DNA from: Pseudomonas lopnurensis | GTDB lineage: Bacteria > Pseudomonadota > Gammaproteobacteria > Pseudomonadales > Pseudomonadaceae | Assembly (NCBI RefSeq): GCF_015070855.1 | Contig: NZ_JADDIX010000092.1 | Span: forward strand, 83,463-147,462 | Length of the DNA stretch: 64,000 nucleotides | Reading direction: 5' to 3' | In this document: positions 32,385-43,002 of the stretch, one piece after another | How positions within the stretch are numbered: the first letter of the stretch is position 1 | Layout: each line of letters opens with the position of its first letter | Notes under the pieces: generated by a model | What the model was told of the DNA's origin: nothing | What the model saw: the letters and a program-made list of their open reading frames with translations, nothing else | Databases searched by the model: none | Position numbers and translations under genes: made by a program

Positions 32385-33053
32385 TCAGTCGTCGCGCGCG
32401 CCGCCGTAATGCGCGCAGCCGCGCAGGGTCTGGCCGTCCAGGCGCAACTCCGCCGTCAGGTGGTTGATGGTTCCGCTGGCGCTGTCGACGCAGCGTTGCG
32501 GCGCGACCCAGAGTTCCAACTGCAGGTCGTTGGCTTCGCTGCTGAGGTTGAGCTGTCCGCCGGGCAGCCGTTCTTCCAGGTAGGGCAGGGCTACCGGCGG
32601 TTGGTCCGGGCGCGCGAGCAGCATGCCGCGCGTGGTCACGGTCAGCATCCAGCCCGGCTCGTTGCCGCTGGCGCGCAGCAGGAGGCGCTTGAAGCTCTCT
32701 TCGTTGCAGCCATGGCCTTCGCGTTGCAGGCGATACACACGGCTCAGCGTCAGTTGGCCATCGGCGCCCGGGACCGGCTGGTCGAGCGTGCCGCGCAGAT
32801 CGGCGAACAGGCGCTCGTCGCTGCCGGCCATCAATTCCAGCGCGTCATCCGCCAGGCCGGTAGCGGCCGGGTCCAGCAGCTTCAGCGTGCGCTGTCCGAG
32901 GCAGGTGCGGAACTGCAGTTCGCCATCGACCCGTTGCACCTCTCCCTGCAGCCGTTCGGTCGGGCGCGAGGCCGGGGCGCGTTCGGTGAAGAACGTCTGG
33001 CAACCCGCCAGAGGCAGCAGCAGGGCGAGCAGCAGAGTGCGGGAAAGGGTCAT
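32385..33053 (-). CDS. COG3650-type lipoprotein, 222 aa
   Basis: A predicted lipoprotein with lipobox LAGC (Cys at residue 18, MTLSRTLLLALLLPLAGCQT). The body has two parts: an OB-like N-terminal half (residues ~35-120) and a C-terminal domain with GNEPGWMLTV and the C...GTINHLTAEL...LRGCA pattern typical of the COG3650 family, with paired cysteines (QRCVD, RGCAH). Likely anchored in the periplasm facing the cell wall. Function unknown. It lies 57 bp downstream of the DUF3108 gene on the same strand and may share its transcript. Confidence 0.75.
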   Translation of the reverse strand: MTLSRTLLLALLLPLAGCQTFFTERAPASRPTERLQGEVQRVDGELQFRTCLGQRTLKLLDPAATGLADDALELMAGSDERLFADLRGTLDQPVPGADGQLTLSRVYRLQREGHGCNEESFKRLLLRASGNEPGWMLTVTTRGMLLARPDQPPVALPYLEERLPGGQLNLSSEANDLQLELWVAPQRCVDSASGTINHLTAELRLDGQTLRGCAHYGGARDD

Positions 33054-33110
33054 CGAGACACCCGAAAGTTTCGAACGGGAGCGGCAGCCATGGAAGGCCG
33101 CCGCGGAAGA

Positions 33111-33821
33111 TCAGTTGCCTTTGACGGACTTGCCGGCAACGCTGCCCTCTTCGAGCATGATCTGGTATTCCTTGCCATCCTTTTCCACCTGATGCAGGCG
33201 GACCAGCAGGTAGTCCCAGTCCTTGGCGAACCAGAGGATCGTTTCACGCTTGCTCTGGGTCGGATCGCGCACGCGCTCGACCTTGATGGCGTCGACCTGG
33301 CCGACCTTGGTGCTGACCTTTTCCTCGCCGAGCACGCGGAAGTCGTAGGTTTCGATCTCGTCGCCATCGACGACCTGGTAACTCATGCTTTGCTTGCCCG
33401 CTGCCACTTCGTGCTGCAGCGCCAACTGATAGGTGGACTTGTCCAGCAGGCCGCGGTGCAGCGGCAGCTTGATCGGATCGCCGCGGTCGCTGCCCTCGAC
33501 CTGCTTGCCTTCCCAGTCGAAGCGCTGTTCGACGCGCTTGCCCTTGCCCAGGCCGCTGCGCTTGAGGCGGTAGGACTCCGGCAGGAAGGTGTCGCCTTCG
33601 GCGCGGAAGGTGCTGCGCTCGTTGAGGCTGGCGACCAGCATGGAAGCCTCGAAATCCAGGCGCCACAGGCCGTTGTCCAGCTGCTCCAGGCTGCGCTCGG
33701 CGGTACCGCTGACCGGAACCTGTTTCCAGTCGGCGGTGTAGCTGGCGGAAAACGGCTTGAGGTCCAGGGCGTGTGCCGGCAGGGTCAGCACGGCGAGGGC
33801 GAGCAGCAAGGCGCGACGCAT
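33111..33821 (-). CDS. DUF3108 exported protein
   Basis: A 236-residue secreted protein with signal peptide MRRALLLALAVLTLPAHALD. The mature part is a beta-rich lipocalin-like barrel characteristic of DUF3108: FSASYTADWKQVPVSGTAER, SYRLKRSGLGKGKRVEQRFD and YDFRVLGEEKVSTKVGQVDA. The biochemical role is unknown; periplasmic. It lies 8 bp downstream of purN on the same strand, an arrangement found across Pseudomonas, so it is expressed with the purine genes but has no evident part in purine synthesis. Confidence 0.82.
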   Translation of the reverse strand: MRRALLLALAVLTLPAHALDLKPFSASYTADWKQVPVSGTAERSLEQLDNGLWRLDFEASMLVASLNERSTFRAEGDTFLPESYRLKRSGLGKGKRVEQRFDWEGKQVEGSDRGDPIKLPLHRGLLDKSTYQLALQHEVAAGKQSMSYQVVDGDEIETYDFRVLGEEKVSTKVGQVDAIKVERVRDPTQSKRETILWFAKDWDYLLVRLHQVEKDGKEYQIMLEEGSVAGKSVKGN

Positions 33822-33829
33822 GGTATCTC

Positions 33830-34471
33830 CTAGGTTCTGATCGGGTAGCCTGAGGCCGGTAGAGTAGCGCCATCCAGCATCGCGCCTTGTTCGGCAAGGT
33901 GCAAGCGCCCCTCGGCGAACCAGCGCATGGCGAGCGGATAAATTTGATGTTCTGCGACGTGGACCCGCTGGGCCAGATCGTCGAGGGTTTCCCCGGGCTC
34001 GATCGCGAGGGTCGCCTGGATCGCCACCGGGCCGCCGTCCAGTTCCTCGGTGACGAAGTGCACGCTGCAGCCATGTTCGCTGTCGCCGGCCTCGAGCGCG
34101 CGGCGATGGGTGTCCAGGCCCTTGTGCCTGGGCAGCAGCGACGGATGGATATTCAGCAGGCGGCCGCGGTAATGACGGACGAAGCCGGGCGTGAGGATGC
34201 GCATGAATCCGGCCAATACCACCAGGTCAGGCTGGTGGGCATCGATGGCTTGCATCAGCGCGGCGTCGAACGCCTCGCGATCGGCGAAATCCCGGTGTGG
34301 CAGCACCCGGGTGGGAATGCCTGCCGCCTGCGCCCGCTGCAGCCCGTAGGCATCGGCACGGTTGGAAATCACCGCGCGGATGCGGGCCGGGTTGTCTTCG
34401 TCCTGGCTGTCGATCAGCGCCTGCAGGTTGCTGCCCGATCCGGAGATCAGGACGACGACGTTGCAGGCCAT
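33830..34471 (-). CDS. purN: phosphoribosylglycinamide formyltransferase PurN
   Basis: A 213-residue enzyme that formylates GAR with 10-formyl-tetrahydrofolate in de novo purine synthesis. Visible features: VVLISGSGSNLQALIDSQ (phosphate loop), SNRADAYGLQRAQ, and the catalytic site GFMRILTPGFVRHYRGRLLN with INIHPSLLPRHKGLDTH (Asn and His). The C-terminal Asp lies in the HFVTEELDGGPVAIQA segment. ATG 34471 overlaps the purM stop by one base (TGATG). The gene is co-translated with purM. Confidence 0.93.
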   Translation of the reverse strand: MACNVVVLISGSGSNLQALIDSQDEDNPARIRAVISNRADAYGLQRAQAAGIPTRVLPHRDFADREAFDAALMQAIDAHQPDLVVLAGFMRILTPGFVRHYRGRLLNIHPSLLPRHKGLDTHRRALEAGDSEHGCSVHFVTEELDGGPVAIQATLAIEPGETLDDLAQRVHVAEHQIYPLAMRWFAEGRLHLAEQGAMLDGATLPASGYPIRT

Positions 34472-35529
34472 CAGTGGGCTTTCAGATTGTTCAGCACGAC
34501 GCGCTCCGCGGTTTCCGCGGCATTGGCGATCTGGCCGATCACCCAGGGAGCTTCGCCGGAGGCGCGCAGGTTGGCGAGGGCGGCGTCGACCTGATCCTGG
34601 GCGACGCAGATGACCATGCCGACACCGCAGTTGAGCACGCGGTGCATCTCGTGCTCGTCGACGTTGCCCTGCTCCTGCAGCCAGTCGAATACGGCCGGAC
34701 GATTCCAACTGGCGACATCGATCACCGCCTGGGCGCCTTCCGGCAGTACGCGCGGGATGTTGTCCAGCAGGCCGCCGCCGGTGATGTGGGCCATGGCCTT
34801 GACCGCACCGGTGTCCGCAATCAGCTTGAGCAGCGGCTTGACGTAGATGCGTGTCGGCGCCATCAGCAACTCGGTCAGCGGCTTGCCGTCGAGCTGGATG
34901 TTCTCGATGTCGGCGCCGGCGACTTCGATGATCTTGCGGATCAGCGAATAACCGTTGGAATGCGGGCCGGAGGAGGGCAGGGCGATCAGCGCGTCGCCGG
35001 CCGCGACCCGGGAGCCGTCGATGATTTCGCTCTTCTCCACCACCCCGACGCAGAAGCCGGCCAGGTCGTAGTCTTCACCCTCGTACATGCCCGGCATCTC
35101 GGCCGTCTCGCCGCCGACCAGCGAGCAGCCGGCCAGTTCGCAGCCGGCGCCGATGCCGGTGACCACGGTAGCCGCCACGTCGACGTTGAGCTTGCCGGTG
35201 GCGTAGTAGTCGAGGAAGAACAGCGGCTCGGCGCCACAGACCACCAGGTCGTTGACGCACATGGCGACCAGATCCTGGCCGATGCTGTCGTGCTTGTTCA
35301 GGTTCAGCGCCAGGCGCAGCTTGGTGCCGACACCGTCGGTGCCGGAAACCAGCACCGGCTGCTTGTAGCCGGCGGGGATTTCGCAGAGCGCGCCGAAGCC
35401 GCCCAGGCCACCCATCACTTCAGGGCGCGCGGTGCGTTTGGCGACGCCTTTGATGCGTTCGACCAGCGCTTCGCCTGCATCGATGTCGACGCCAGCGTCC
35501 TTGTAGCTGAGGGAGGGTTGCTTGCTCAT
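34471..35529 (-). CDS. purM: phosphoribosylformylglycinamidine cyclo-ligase PurM
   Basis: A 352-residue AIR synthetase, the fifth step of purine synthesis, acting just downstream of FGAM. Seen: [20 protein letters not shown] at the N-terminus, [20 protein letters not shown] (ATP site), [40 protein letters not shown] and [20 protein letters not shown]. Length is usual. It is first of a purM-purN-DUF3108-lipoprotein unit, diverging from the DUF2066 gene. Confidence 0.95.
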   Translation of the reverse strand: MSKQPSLSYKDAGVDIDAGEALVERIKGVAKRTARPEVMGGLGGFGALCEIPAGYKQPVLVSGTDGVGTKLRLALNLNKHDSIGQDLVAMCVNDLVVCGAEPLFFLDYYATGKLNVDVAATVVTGIGAGCELAGCSLVGGETAEMPGMYEGEDYDLAGFCVGVVEKSEIIDGSRVAAGDALIALPSSGPHSNGYSLIRKIIEVAGADIENIQLDGKPLTELLMAPTRIYVKPLLKLIADTGAVKAMAHITGGGLLDNIPRVLPEGAQAVIDVASWNRPAVFDWLQEQGNVDEHEMHRVLNCGVGMVICVAQDQVDAALANLRASGEAPWVIGQIANAAETAERVVLNNLKAH

Positions 35530-35852
35530 AGAGTCCGGACCTGTGGAAGGAATGCGGGTGTCGACCGGGCAGAGACTGCATCCAGCACCTGTGCGAAGGC
35601 GCTGATTTGCCGGGCTTGGGCAAGCGCCGGAACCGGTCCGCGGAAAGCGCGCGATTTTATCAGGCTTGCGGCATAGCGGCCATCCCGCCCTTCGAAGGCG
35701 AAGCAGCGCCAGGGCGATTTGGCGGGCTGGCTGGGCGAACTGTGAGCCGGCTCCCTGCGTGGCGGTTGCCGCGCTCAGGTCGCCTGTTTAAGGTGTAGGC
35801 CTTATTCCACATTCCATGGCCGGAACCTCTGGCCAGCTTGCGAGAATCGATC
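35530..35852. other. intergenic region between purM and the DUF2066 gene
   Basis: 323 bp containing the divergent promoters of purM and the DUF2066 gene. A TTTTATC box (about 35654-35661) reads as GATAAAAT on the purM strand and may be its -10 region. I could not find a convincing operator or structured RNA. Confidence 0.4.
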
Positions 35853-36914
35853 ATGCGCCTTATTTCCCGCCTCCTCACCCTGTGCTTCGCGCTGGCGGCA
35901 TTGCCCAGCCTGGCGGAGCCGCTCAGCGGCCTGTATCAGGTGCGTGAACCCGTTTCCAGCCAGCAGGCCGGAGGCCAGGCCGAGGCGCTGCAACGTGCAT
36001 TCGACACGCTGCTGCTGCGCTTGACCGGTGACGCCGAAGTTGCCAAGCAGCCGGCGGTCGCCGCGTTGCGGGAAGATCCGCAGCAACTGATCAGCAAATA
36101 CGGCCACGAGGACGAGCACATCGTCGTCGAGTTCGACCCCGGCACCACCGAGCGCAGCCTGCGTCGCGCGGGCGTATCGCTGTGGGGGGCGAATCGGCCG
36201 ACGGTGCTGGCCTGGTGGCTGATCGAGCGGGTGGATGGCGCGCAATTGGTCGGCGATGGCCAGAGCAATGCCGCCGTCCTGCGCGCCGCCGCACAGCATC
36301 GCGGCCTGCCGCTGCGCCTGCCCCTGGCGGATCTGTCCGAACAGTTGCTGGCGACGCCGGAAACCTTCGCCAGCGATGGCCGCGAAGCCCTGCGCGAGCC
36401 GTCCGAGCGCTACGATGCCGATGTCCTGCTGGCCACTCATGCGCGTGAAGCGGAGTCCGGCTGGCAGGCCGAATGGACGGTCTGGCTCGACGACGAGCAG
36501 CGCAACGGCAAGGCGCAGGGGGAAAGCCCCGAGGCGCTGGCCGATGCGGTGATGCTGGCGGTCAGTCAGTACCTGGCGCCGCGCTATGTGGTCGCGCCCG
36601 GTTCCACTTCGGACATCACCCTGGAAATCCTCGGGGCCGATGTCGCGCGCTTTGCCGAGCTGGATCGGCTGCTCGAGCCATTCGGCGGTCGCTTGCTGCG
36701 GGTGGACAGCGATCGCCTGGTCTATCGCGTGAACGCCAGCCCCGAACAGCTGCGCGCGCAACTGGCGCTGGCCCGGCTGCAGGAAGTCAGCGCCGATGAA
36801 ATGCCGCTGGACGCGCAGCAACCCGTGGACGAACCAGGCGAATTCGGCGAGCCTGCCAGCGAGCCGGCGGCGCCGGCAGCGGAAACCGGCACAGTGCTGC
36901 GTTATCGCTGGTGA
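35853..36914 (+). CDS. DUF2066 exported protein
   Basis: A 353-residue protein with a signal peptide (MRLISRLLTLCFALAALPSL, cleaved near LAEP). It matches DUF2066: YQVREPVSSQQAGGQAEALQ, AFDTLLLRLTGDAEVAK and DEHIVVEFDPGTTERSLRRA, then GANRPTVLAWWLIER. An acidic, Pro/Ala-rich C-terminal tail (EPGEFGEPASEPAAPAAETG) follows. Function unknown; periplasmic or envelope-associated. ATG 35853 is preferred to a TTG five codons earlier. It precedes the AI-2E-family permease and hda on the same strand with 43-bp spacing, an order conserved in Pseudomonas. Confidence 0.83.
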   Translation: MRLISRLLTLCFALAALPSLAEPLSGLYQVREPVSSQQAGGQAEALQRAFDTLLLRLTGDAEVAKQPAVAALREDPQQLISKYGHEDEHIVVEFDPGTTERSLRRAGVSLWGANRPTVLAWWLIERVDGAQLVGDGQSNAAVLRAAAQHRGLPLRLPLADLSEQLLATPETFASDGREALREPSERYDADVLLATHAREAESGWQAEWTVWLDDEQRNGKAQGESPEALADAVMLAVSQYLAPRYVVAPGSTSDITLEILGADVARFAELDRLLEPFGGRLLRVDSDRLVYRVNASPEQLRAQLALARLQEVSADEMPLDAQQPVDEPGEFGEPASEPAAPAAETGTVLRYRW

Positions 36915-36957
36915 TGGCGCATTCCGGCCCCGCGGTCCTGCAAACAAGGCGTTAACC

Positions 36958-38055
36958 ATGACCATCACCGATTCGAATCGCTGGCTCTGGCTGGCCGGGC
37001 TGCTGCTGTGCGCCTGGCTGGTGTATCTGCTGACGCCGATCCTGACCCCTTTTTTGATCGGCACCCTGCTGGCCTACCTGGGCGATCCGCTGGTCGATCG
37101 CCTGGAGCGCTGGCGGCTGTCGCGCACCTGGGGCGTGATCGCCGTGTTCAGCCTGTTCAGTCTTCTGCTGCTGTTGATGCTGCTGGTGCTGCTGCCGATG
37201 CTCGGCAAGCAGTTGATGCATCTCTATCAACTGGCGCCGCTGGCGTTGGACTGGCTGCAGCAGCAGGCGCTGCCCTGGGTGCAGGCGCAATTCGGGCTGG
37301 AAGAGGACTTCTGGCGTTTCGACCAGCTCAGGGCGGCATTCTCTGCGCACCTGGGCAGCACCACCGACGTGCTCGGAATGGTCCTCAGCCGGGCTACCGC
37401 ATCCAGCCTGGCGCTGCTGGCCTGGATCGGCAATCTGTTGCTGATACCCGTGGTGAGCTTCTACCTGCTGCGCGACTGGGACCTGATCATGGCCAAGCTG
37501 CGCAGTCTGCTGCCGCGCCGGCGCGAAGGCATGGTGGTGCGCCTGATGAGCGAATGCCATGAGGTGATCGGCGCCTTCCTGCGCGGTCAACTGCTGGTGA
37601 TGCTGGCCCTGGCGATCATCTATGCGAGCGGCCTGATGCTGGTGGGGCTGGAACTCGGCCTGCTGATCGGCGTGCTGGCCGGACTTGCCAGCATCGTGCC
37701 CTACATGGGCTTCGTCGTCGGTATCGGTACGGCGGTGGTGGCGGTGCTGTTCCAGTTCGGGCTGGCCCCCTACCCGTTACTGGGCGTGGCGGCGGTGTTC
37801 ACGGTCGGGCAGATGCTCGAGGGCATGCTGCTGACGCCGCTGCTGGTGGGCGATCGCATCGGCCTGCATCCGGTGGCGGTGATCTTCGCGGTACTCGCCG
37901 GTGGCCAATTGTTCGGTTTCACCGGAGTATTGCTGGCGTTGCCGGTGGCGGCGGTGATCATGGTTCTGCTGCGCCACGTGCACGATCTGTATAAACTCTC
38001 GGACCTTTACGCCGAGCCTGCCGGCACACCGGCCGAACCACCCAGTCAACCATGA
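36958..38055 (+). CDS. AI-2E family (PerM-type) membrane protein
   Basis: A 365-residue inner membrane protein with seven to eight hydrophobic segments. Family features: TPILTPFLIGTLLAYLGDPL near the N-terminus, VVSFYLLRDWDLIMAKLRSL in the middle, EVIGAFLRGQLLVMLALAII, and GIGTAVVAVL with LEGMLLTPLLVGDRIGLHPV near the C-terminus. Members are called AI-2E transporters or PerM permeases; some act in autoinducer export or as Na+/H+ antiporters, and the role here is not readable. It overlaps hda by four bases, so translation is coupled. Confidence 0.88.
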   Translation: MTITDSNRWLWLAGLLLCAWLVYLLTPILTPFLIGTLLAYLGDPLVDRLERWRLSRTWGVIAVFSLFSLLLLLMLLVLLPMLGKQLMHLYQLAPLALDWLQQQALPWVQAQFGLEEDFWRFDQLRAAFSAHLGSTTDVLGMVLSRATASSLALLAWIGNLLLIPVVSFYLLRDWDLIMAKLRSLLPRRREGMVVRLMSECHEVIGAFLRGQLLVMLALAIIYASGLMLVGLELGLLIGVLAGLASIVPYMGFVVGIGTAVVAVLFQFGLAPYPLLGVAAVFTVGQMLEGMLLTPLLVGDRIGLHPVAVIFAVLAGGQLFGFTGVLLALPVAAVIMVLLRHVHDLYKLSDLYAEPAGTPAEPPSQP

Positions 38056-38756
38056 AACCCATCCAGCTCCCCCTGGGCGTCCGTCTGCGCGACGACGCCA
38101 CCTTCGCCAACTTCTATCCCGGCGCCAATGCCGCGGCGCTCGGCTATGTCGAGCGCCTGTGCTCGCCTGCCGCAGGCTGGTCCGACGAGTTGATCTATCT
38201 CTGGGGGCAGGCCGGGGTCGGTCGCAGCCACCTGCTGCAGGCGGCTTGCCTCAGGGTGGAGGAGCGCGGCGAACTGGCGGTCTATCTGCCGCTGGCCGAA
38301 GTGGCCGAGTACGGTCCGGCGCTGCTGGACAATCTCGAGCAGAGCGAACTGGTGTGCCTGGACGATCTCGACGCGGTGGCGGGCGACCCGGTGTGGGAGG
38401 AGGCGCTGTTCCATCTGTTCAACCGCCTGCGCGATGCCGGCCGGCGGCTGTTGCTGGCCGCCGACGCATCGCCGCGCGAGCTGGCGATCCAGTTGCCCGA
38501 CCTCCAGTCGCGGCTGAGCCTGGCTTTGGTATTCCAGCTGCAGCAGCTATCCGACGAGGACAAGCTGCGTGCGCTGCAACTGCGCGCCTCGCGCCGCGGC
38601 CTGACCCTGCCGGACGATGTCGGTCGCTTCATCCTGACCCGTGGCTCGCGCAGCATGAGCGCACTGTTCGAACTGCTCGACCGGCTCGACCAGGCTTCGC
38701 TGCAGGCGCAGCGCAAGCTGACCATTCCCTTTCTCAAGGAAACCCTCGGCTGGTAG
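38052..38756 (+). CDS. hda: DnaA regulatory inactivator Hda
   Basis: A 234-residue DnaA paralogue that, with the DNA clamp, stimulates ATP hydrolysis by DnaA and so prevents re-initiation. N-terminal clamp-binding motif MKPIQLPLGVRLRDDATFAN (QLPLGV). AAA+ features: degenerate Walker A LWGQAGVGRSHLLQAACL, Walker B CLDDLDAVAGDPVWEEALFH, and sensor and arginine regions LPDLQSRLSLALVFQLQQLS. The C-terminal DNA-binding domain of DnaA is absent, as expected. Overlaps the AI-2E gene start codon by four bases. Confidence 0.93.
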   Translation: MKPIQLPLGVRLRDDATFANFYPGANAAALGYVERLCSPAAGWSDELIYLWGQAGVGRSHLLQAACLRVEERGELAVYLPLAEVAEYGPALLDNLEQSELVCLDDLDAVAGDPVWEEALFHLFNRLRDAGRRLLLAADASPRELAIQLPDLQSRLSLALVFQLQQLSDEDKLRALQLRASRRGLTLPDDVGRFILTRGSRSMSALFELLDRLDQASLQAQRKLTIPFLKETLGW

Positions 38757-38786
38757 GGCGCGGATTTCACAGCGCCCGGCGATTTT

Positions 38787-38867
38787 CGTAGGAGGCGCCG
38801 AGTCCGTGCCCGCGAGAGGCTTTCGCGTGGGCTGCATTCGCGAGCATGGCTCGCTCCTGCGCGGTGC
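38787..38867. repeat. REP-like inverted elements after hda
   Basis: CGTAGGAGGCGCCGAGTCCG and a later GCATTCGCGAGCATGGCTCG continuing into CTCCTGCG form a degenerate REP pair between the convergent hda and DUF2069 genes. Same family as 42035-42103. Confidence 0.6.
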
Positions 38868-38882
38868 GGGATCTGGCGTGTT

Positions 38883-40275
<1,393 letters not shown>

Positions 40276-40404
40276 CTAACCTTCTCCGGGGTGCCGGCCG
40301 AAAGGCGGCGCTCCGCTGATGCGGAAGGAGCCATGTTCGCCTGGTCCGGGCTACAAGACGGTGGGTGCCTTTTGCCGACGTTTCAGCCCATTCAAGGAGA
40401 AGGG

Positions 40405-41637
40405 ATGCAGCAGCGCATCGACAATATGCTGGAGTTCATCCGCTTCCTGGTCAGGCGCTTCCTGGCCGATCGGGGGCCGCACAGCGCGGCGGCGCTGACC
40501 TATACCACGCTGTTCGCCGTGGTGCCGATGATGACCGTGACGTTCGCCATGCTGTCGGCGATCCCGGCGTTCAAGGGCGTCGGCGAGCAGATCCAGTTCT
40601 ACATATTCAACAATTTCATCCCTTCCACCGGGGCCACCATCCAGGAGTACCTGGTGGCGTTCACCGGTCAGGCGCGCCAGTTGACCTGGTTCGGCGTCGG
40701 TTTCCTGATGGCGACGGCGCTGATGATGCTGCTGACCATCGAAAAGGCCTTCAACACCATCTGGCGGGTGCGGCAGCCGCGCAGGGGGATGTCCAGTTTC
40801 CTGCTGTACTGGGCGATTCTCAGTCTCGGGCCGCTGCTGCTGGGCGCAGGATTCGCCACCAGCACCTACATCACCTCGCTGTCGCTGATTTCCGGTCCCA
40901 ACGCGGTGATCGGGGTGGGCGCGGTGATCAAGATGATGCCGCTGCTGCTCAGCGTGGCGGCCTTCACTCTGATCTACGCCGCGGTGCCGAACACCCGCGT
41001 ACCGCTGCGCCACGCGCTGGTGGGCGGCGTGTTCACTGCCGTGCTGTTCGAGGCGGCGAAGCAGCTGTTTGCCGCATACGTCAGCTATTTTCCCAGCTAC
41101 CAGCTGATCTATGGCGCCTTCGCCGCGGTACCACTGTTCCTGTTGTGGATCTACCTGTCGTGGATGATCGTGCTGTTCGGCGCGGAGCTGGTTTGCGGGT
41201 TGTCGTCGTCGCAGCAGTGGCGCCGCCGCCCCCTGCCGCGTTTGGTGGTCATGTTGATGCTGCTGCGTCATCTGCATCAACGTCAGCAGGAGGGCCGGGA
41301 GCTGCGTCTGCGCGATCTGCACAAGGCGGGGCTGCGCCTGCCGGAGGATGAATGGGACGAAATCCTCGAATTCCTCGAGCGTGAGCAACTGGTCTGCCGC
41401 ACCGGCTCCGATGGTTGGGTGCTGTGCCGCGATCTCGGTAATTACAGCCTGGACCAGCTGCTGCGTTGCAATCCCTGGCCACTCTCGGCACGGGTGCAAC
41501 TGCCCGAGCAGCTCGACGAGCCGTGGTATCCGATGCTGCGCCGCTCCCTCGAACTGCTGCAGAGGGAGCAGACCAACCTGTTCGGTGGCAGCCTGGCCGA
41601 CTGGCTGCAGGCGAGCGGTGACAAAAATCGTCAGTAA
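40405..41637 (+). CDS. YihY/virulence factor BrkB family membrane protein
   Basis: A 410-residue inner membrane protein of the YihY family (formerly called ribonuclease BN). Six transmembrane segments precede a cytoplasmic C-terminal winged-helix-like domain (residues ~280-400: [20 protein letters not shown]). Family patterns: [20 protein letters not shown] and [22 protein letters not shown] 40405 has AAGGAGAAGGG before it, so the longer frame upstream is rejected. The transported substrate is unknown, and RNase activity is not expected. Confidence 0.88.
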   Translation: MQQRIDNMLEFIRFLVRRFLADRGPHSAAALTYTTLFAVVPMMTVTFAMLSAIPAFKGVGEQIQFYIFNNFIPSTGATIQEYLVAFTGQARQLTWFGVGFLMATALMMLLTIEKAFNTIWRVRQPRRGMSSFLLYWAILSLGPLLLGAGFATSTYITSLSLISGPNAVIGVGAVIKMMPLLLSVAAFTLIYAAVPNTRVPLRHALVGGVFTAVLFEAAKQLFAAYVSYFPSYQLIYGAFAAVPLFLLWIYLSWMIVLFGAELVCGLSSSQQWRRRPLPRLVVMLMLLRHLHQRQQEGRELRLRDLHKAGLRLPEDEWDEILEFLEREQLVCRTGSDGWVLCRDLGNYSLDQLLRCNPWPLSARVQLPEQLDEPWYPMLRRSLELLQREQTNLFGGSLADWLQASGDKNRQ

Positions 41638-41786
41638 GGGTGTGAATGCGCTGGTCGTTTCAGGCACTTTGCCATTGCCAACGGCGTGTTGGACGCCAGG
41701 CACCGCGGCTTTTGGGGCGCAGCCGCGATTACGGCGCATGGCACGTTTCTGGCTATGTCTTGCTTGCGGCTGGAAAGGACGGCGTC

Positions 41787-41981
41787 ATGAACGGCAAACG
41801 CACCATTGTTTATTTGCACCAGCGGGCGCCAGGCGCGGCGCTCGAATCGTTGAACCGCCTCACTGGCCTGCGTTTCACGCAATGGCCCGAGTCGCTGGTT
41901 GAGCGTGCAGAAGTGCCGGAGAAGGCGCGGCAGCCCGGTCTTGACGAACTACTGCCGAAACCGAAAAAGGCGAGTAGCTAG
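41787..41981 (+). CDS. small protein, 64 aa
   Basis: ATG 41787 follows GGAAAGGAC, supporting translation. The 64-residue product starts MNGKRTIVYLHQRAPGAALE and ends with a basic KPKKASS. It is soluble, contains LNRLTGLRFTQWPESLVERA, and shows no recognised domain. Upstream in-frame sequence of 47 codons lacks a ribosome site. It lies 149 bp after the YihY gene and could be co-transcribed. Function unknown. Confidence 0.55.
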   Translation: MNGKRTIVYLHQRAPGAALESLNRLTGLRFTQWPESLVERAEVPEKARQPGLDELLPKPKKASS

Positions 41982-42034
41982 GGGCGGGGCCGTTGCCGTT
42001 CATCGCGAACGACGTCGCTGCAAAAAAAGCTTTT

Positions 42035-42103
42035 CGTAGGAGCGAGCGATGCTCGCGAACCCTTGGCAACTGCGAGATATCGCGAGCATGGCTCGCTCCT
42101 ACA
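42035..42103. repeat. REP/BIME pair GTAGGAGCGAGC
   Basis: CGTAGGAGCGAGCGATGCTC at the left faces GCATGGCTCGCTCCTACAG at the right across a 24-base spacer with a central ATATCGCGA. A canonical paired REP (BIME) that would form a long hairpin in RNA. Confidence 0.8.
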
Positions 42104-42225
42104 GCGTACGCCCTGCACGCCGACCACCGTATCGAAAATCGCGCAGCGCTTTCTTCCAGACTGATGGGCGTAGCGAGACGTCAACAGACCCTAGTGTCTA
42201 GGTTGTTAACTCACTGGACATTATG

Positions 42226-42306
42226 TTGTAGGAGCCAGCTTGCTGGCGATCATCGGCAATGATGGTCGGGATCGCCAGCAAGGAGTAGGCGTCTCCCAGG
42301 CGCCTA
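42226..42306. repeat. REP pair GCCAGCTTGCTGGCGATC
   Basis: TGTAGGAGCCAGCTTGCTGG at the left; at the right GATCGCCAGCAAGGAGTAGG, whose right arm is interrupted. The same family as 16722-16790. The trailing GGCGTCTCCCAGGCGCCTAC forms its own small hairpin. Confidence 0.7.
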
Positions 42307-42376
42307 CGCCCGAAGAGCTCTTGCGCTTCTCCCGAGTCGTGGCGACTCATGGATAACGAACTTCCAAGACAATCGA

Positions 42377-42769
42377 CTACGCCTGGGCCGTCTTCCTGTC
42401 AGCTGCAACAGGCTCGACCGGGTGTACGAACAGCTCGTCGATGGTGATCGCCGTCACCGCGGTGGTGGGGCGCAGATGAACCTGCAGGTCTTCGATCCTG
42501 TGCTTGACCGGCAGCCGGGCAATGCCCGAGAGCAGAATCTTGCCGACCGCATCGGTTCGCCCATGATCGACCGCGGCTTCGCGCTGTTGCTGACCGTCGC
42601 GGTACTTGACCACCAGCGATACCGACAGCCCCGCATGTCCTTGCACCTGCAACCAGCTGGCGACATTGAACTCCGTTATGCGGCCTTCGTATGACGTCAG
42701 GGCGATGGAAGCTTGTTCGACGATGCGCGAGGGAACGGTACCGATCAGTTTGTCATGGAGTTTGGACAT
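42377..42769 (-). CDS. hypothetical protein, 130 aa
   Basis: I do not recognise a family. ATG 42769 gives MSKLHDKLIGTVPSRIVEQA; an in-frame extension of 60 codons lies in the TlpA promoter area. The product appears to be a small beta-sandwich: ALTSYEGRITEFNVASWLQV, SLVVKYRDGQQQREAAVDHG, GIARLPVKHRIEDLQVHLRP and VTAITIDELFVHPVEPV. No signal peptide or membrane helix. It diverges from the thioredoxin-like gene at 43003. Codon use matches neighbours. Confidence 0.65.
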   Translation of the reverse strand: MSKLHDKLIGTVPSRIVEQASIALTSYEGRITEFNVASWLQVQGHAGLSVSLVVKYRDGQQQREAAVDHGRTDAVGKILLSGIARLPVKHRIEDLQVHLRPTTAVTAITIDELFVHPVEPVAADRKTAQA

Positions 42770-43002
42770 GGCTTCGCTACGGGCTATCGGTGGCGGGTGC
42801 CGAATTATAGTCAGCGCCGTTTCGGCAAAACTGTGCGCTCGAGCGTCGTCGTGCGTGACCGAACTCGCAGAACGGCGAAAATGCGCCGGTTCCTTGGCAC
42901 TCATCGATTCAGGCGTCAGGATGCGGCGCCGGACCGGGCGCGGTGCCATGTGCGCAGGGAAGCGGTATGCTGCCAGGGTCCGTGCCGTGGGGATTTTCGA
43001 CT

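Larger units (their letters stand above)
41982..42376. other. intergenic repeats between the 64-aa gene and the 130-aa gene
   Basis: 395 bp without a gene, almost filled by two REP-type elements (42035-42103 and 42226-42306) and one copy of the CAACAGACC motif (42170-42195). The gap separates convergent genes, the usual home of such repeats. No promoter or RNA was recognised. Confidence 0.6.

Noticed and set aside
40405..41637. Ribonuclease BN identity for the YihY-family protein
   Set aside because: YihY was historically misassigned as RNase BN; the sequence is a polytopic membrane protein with no nuclease motif.
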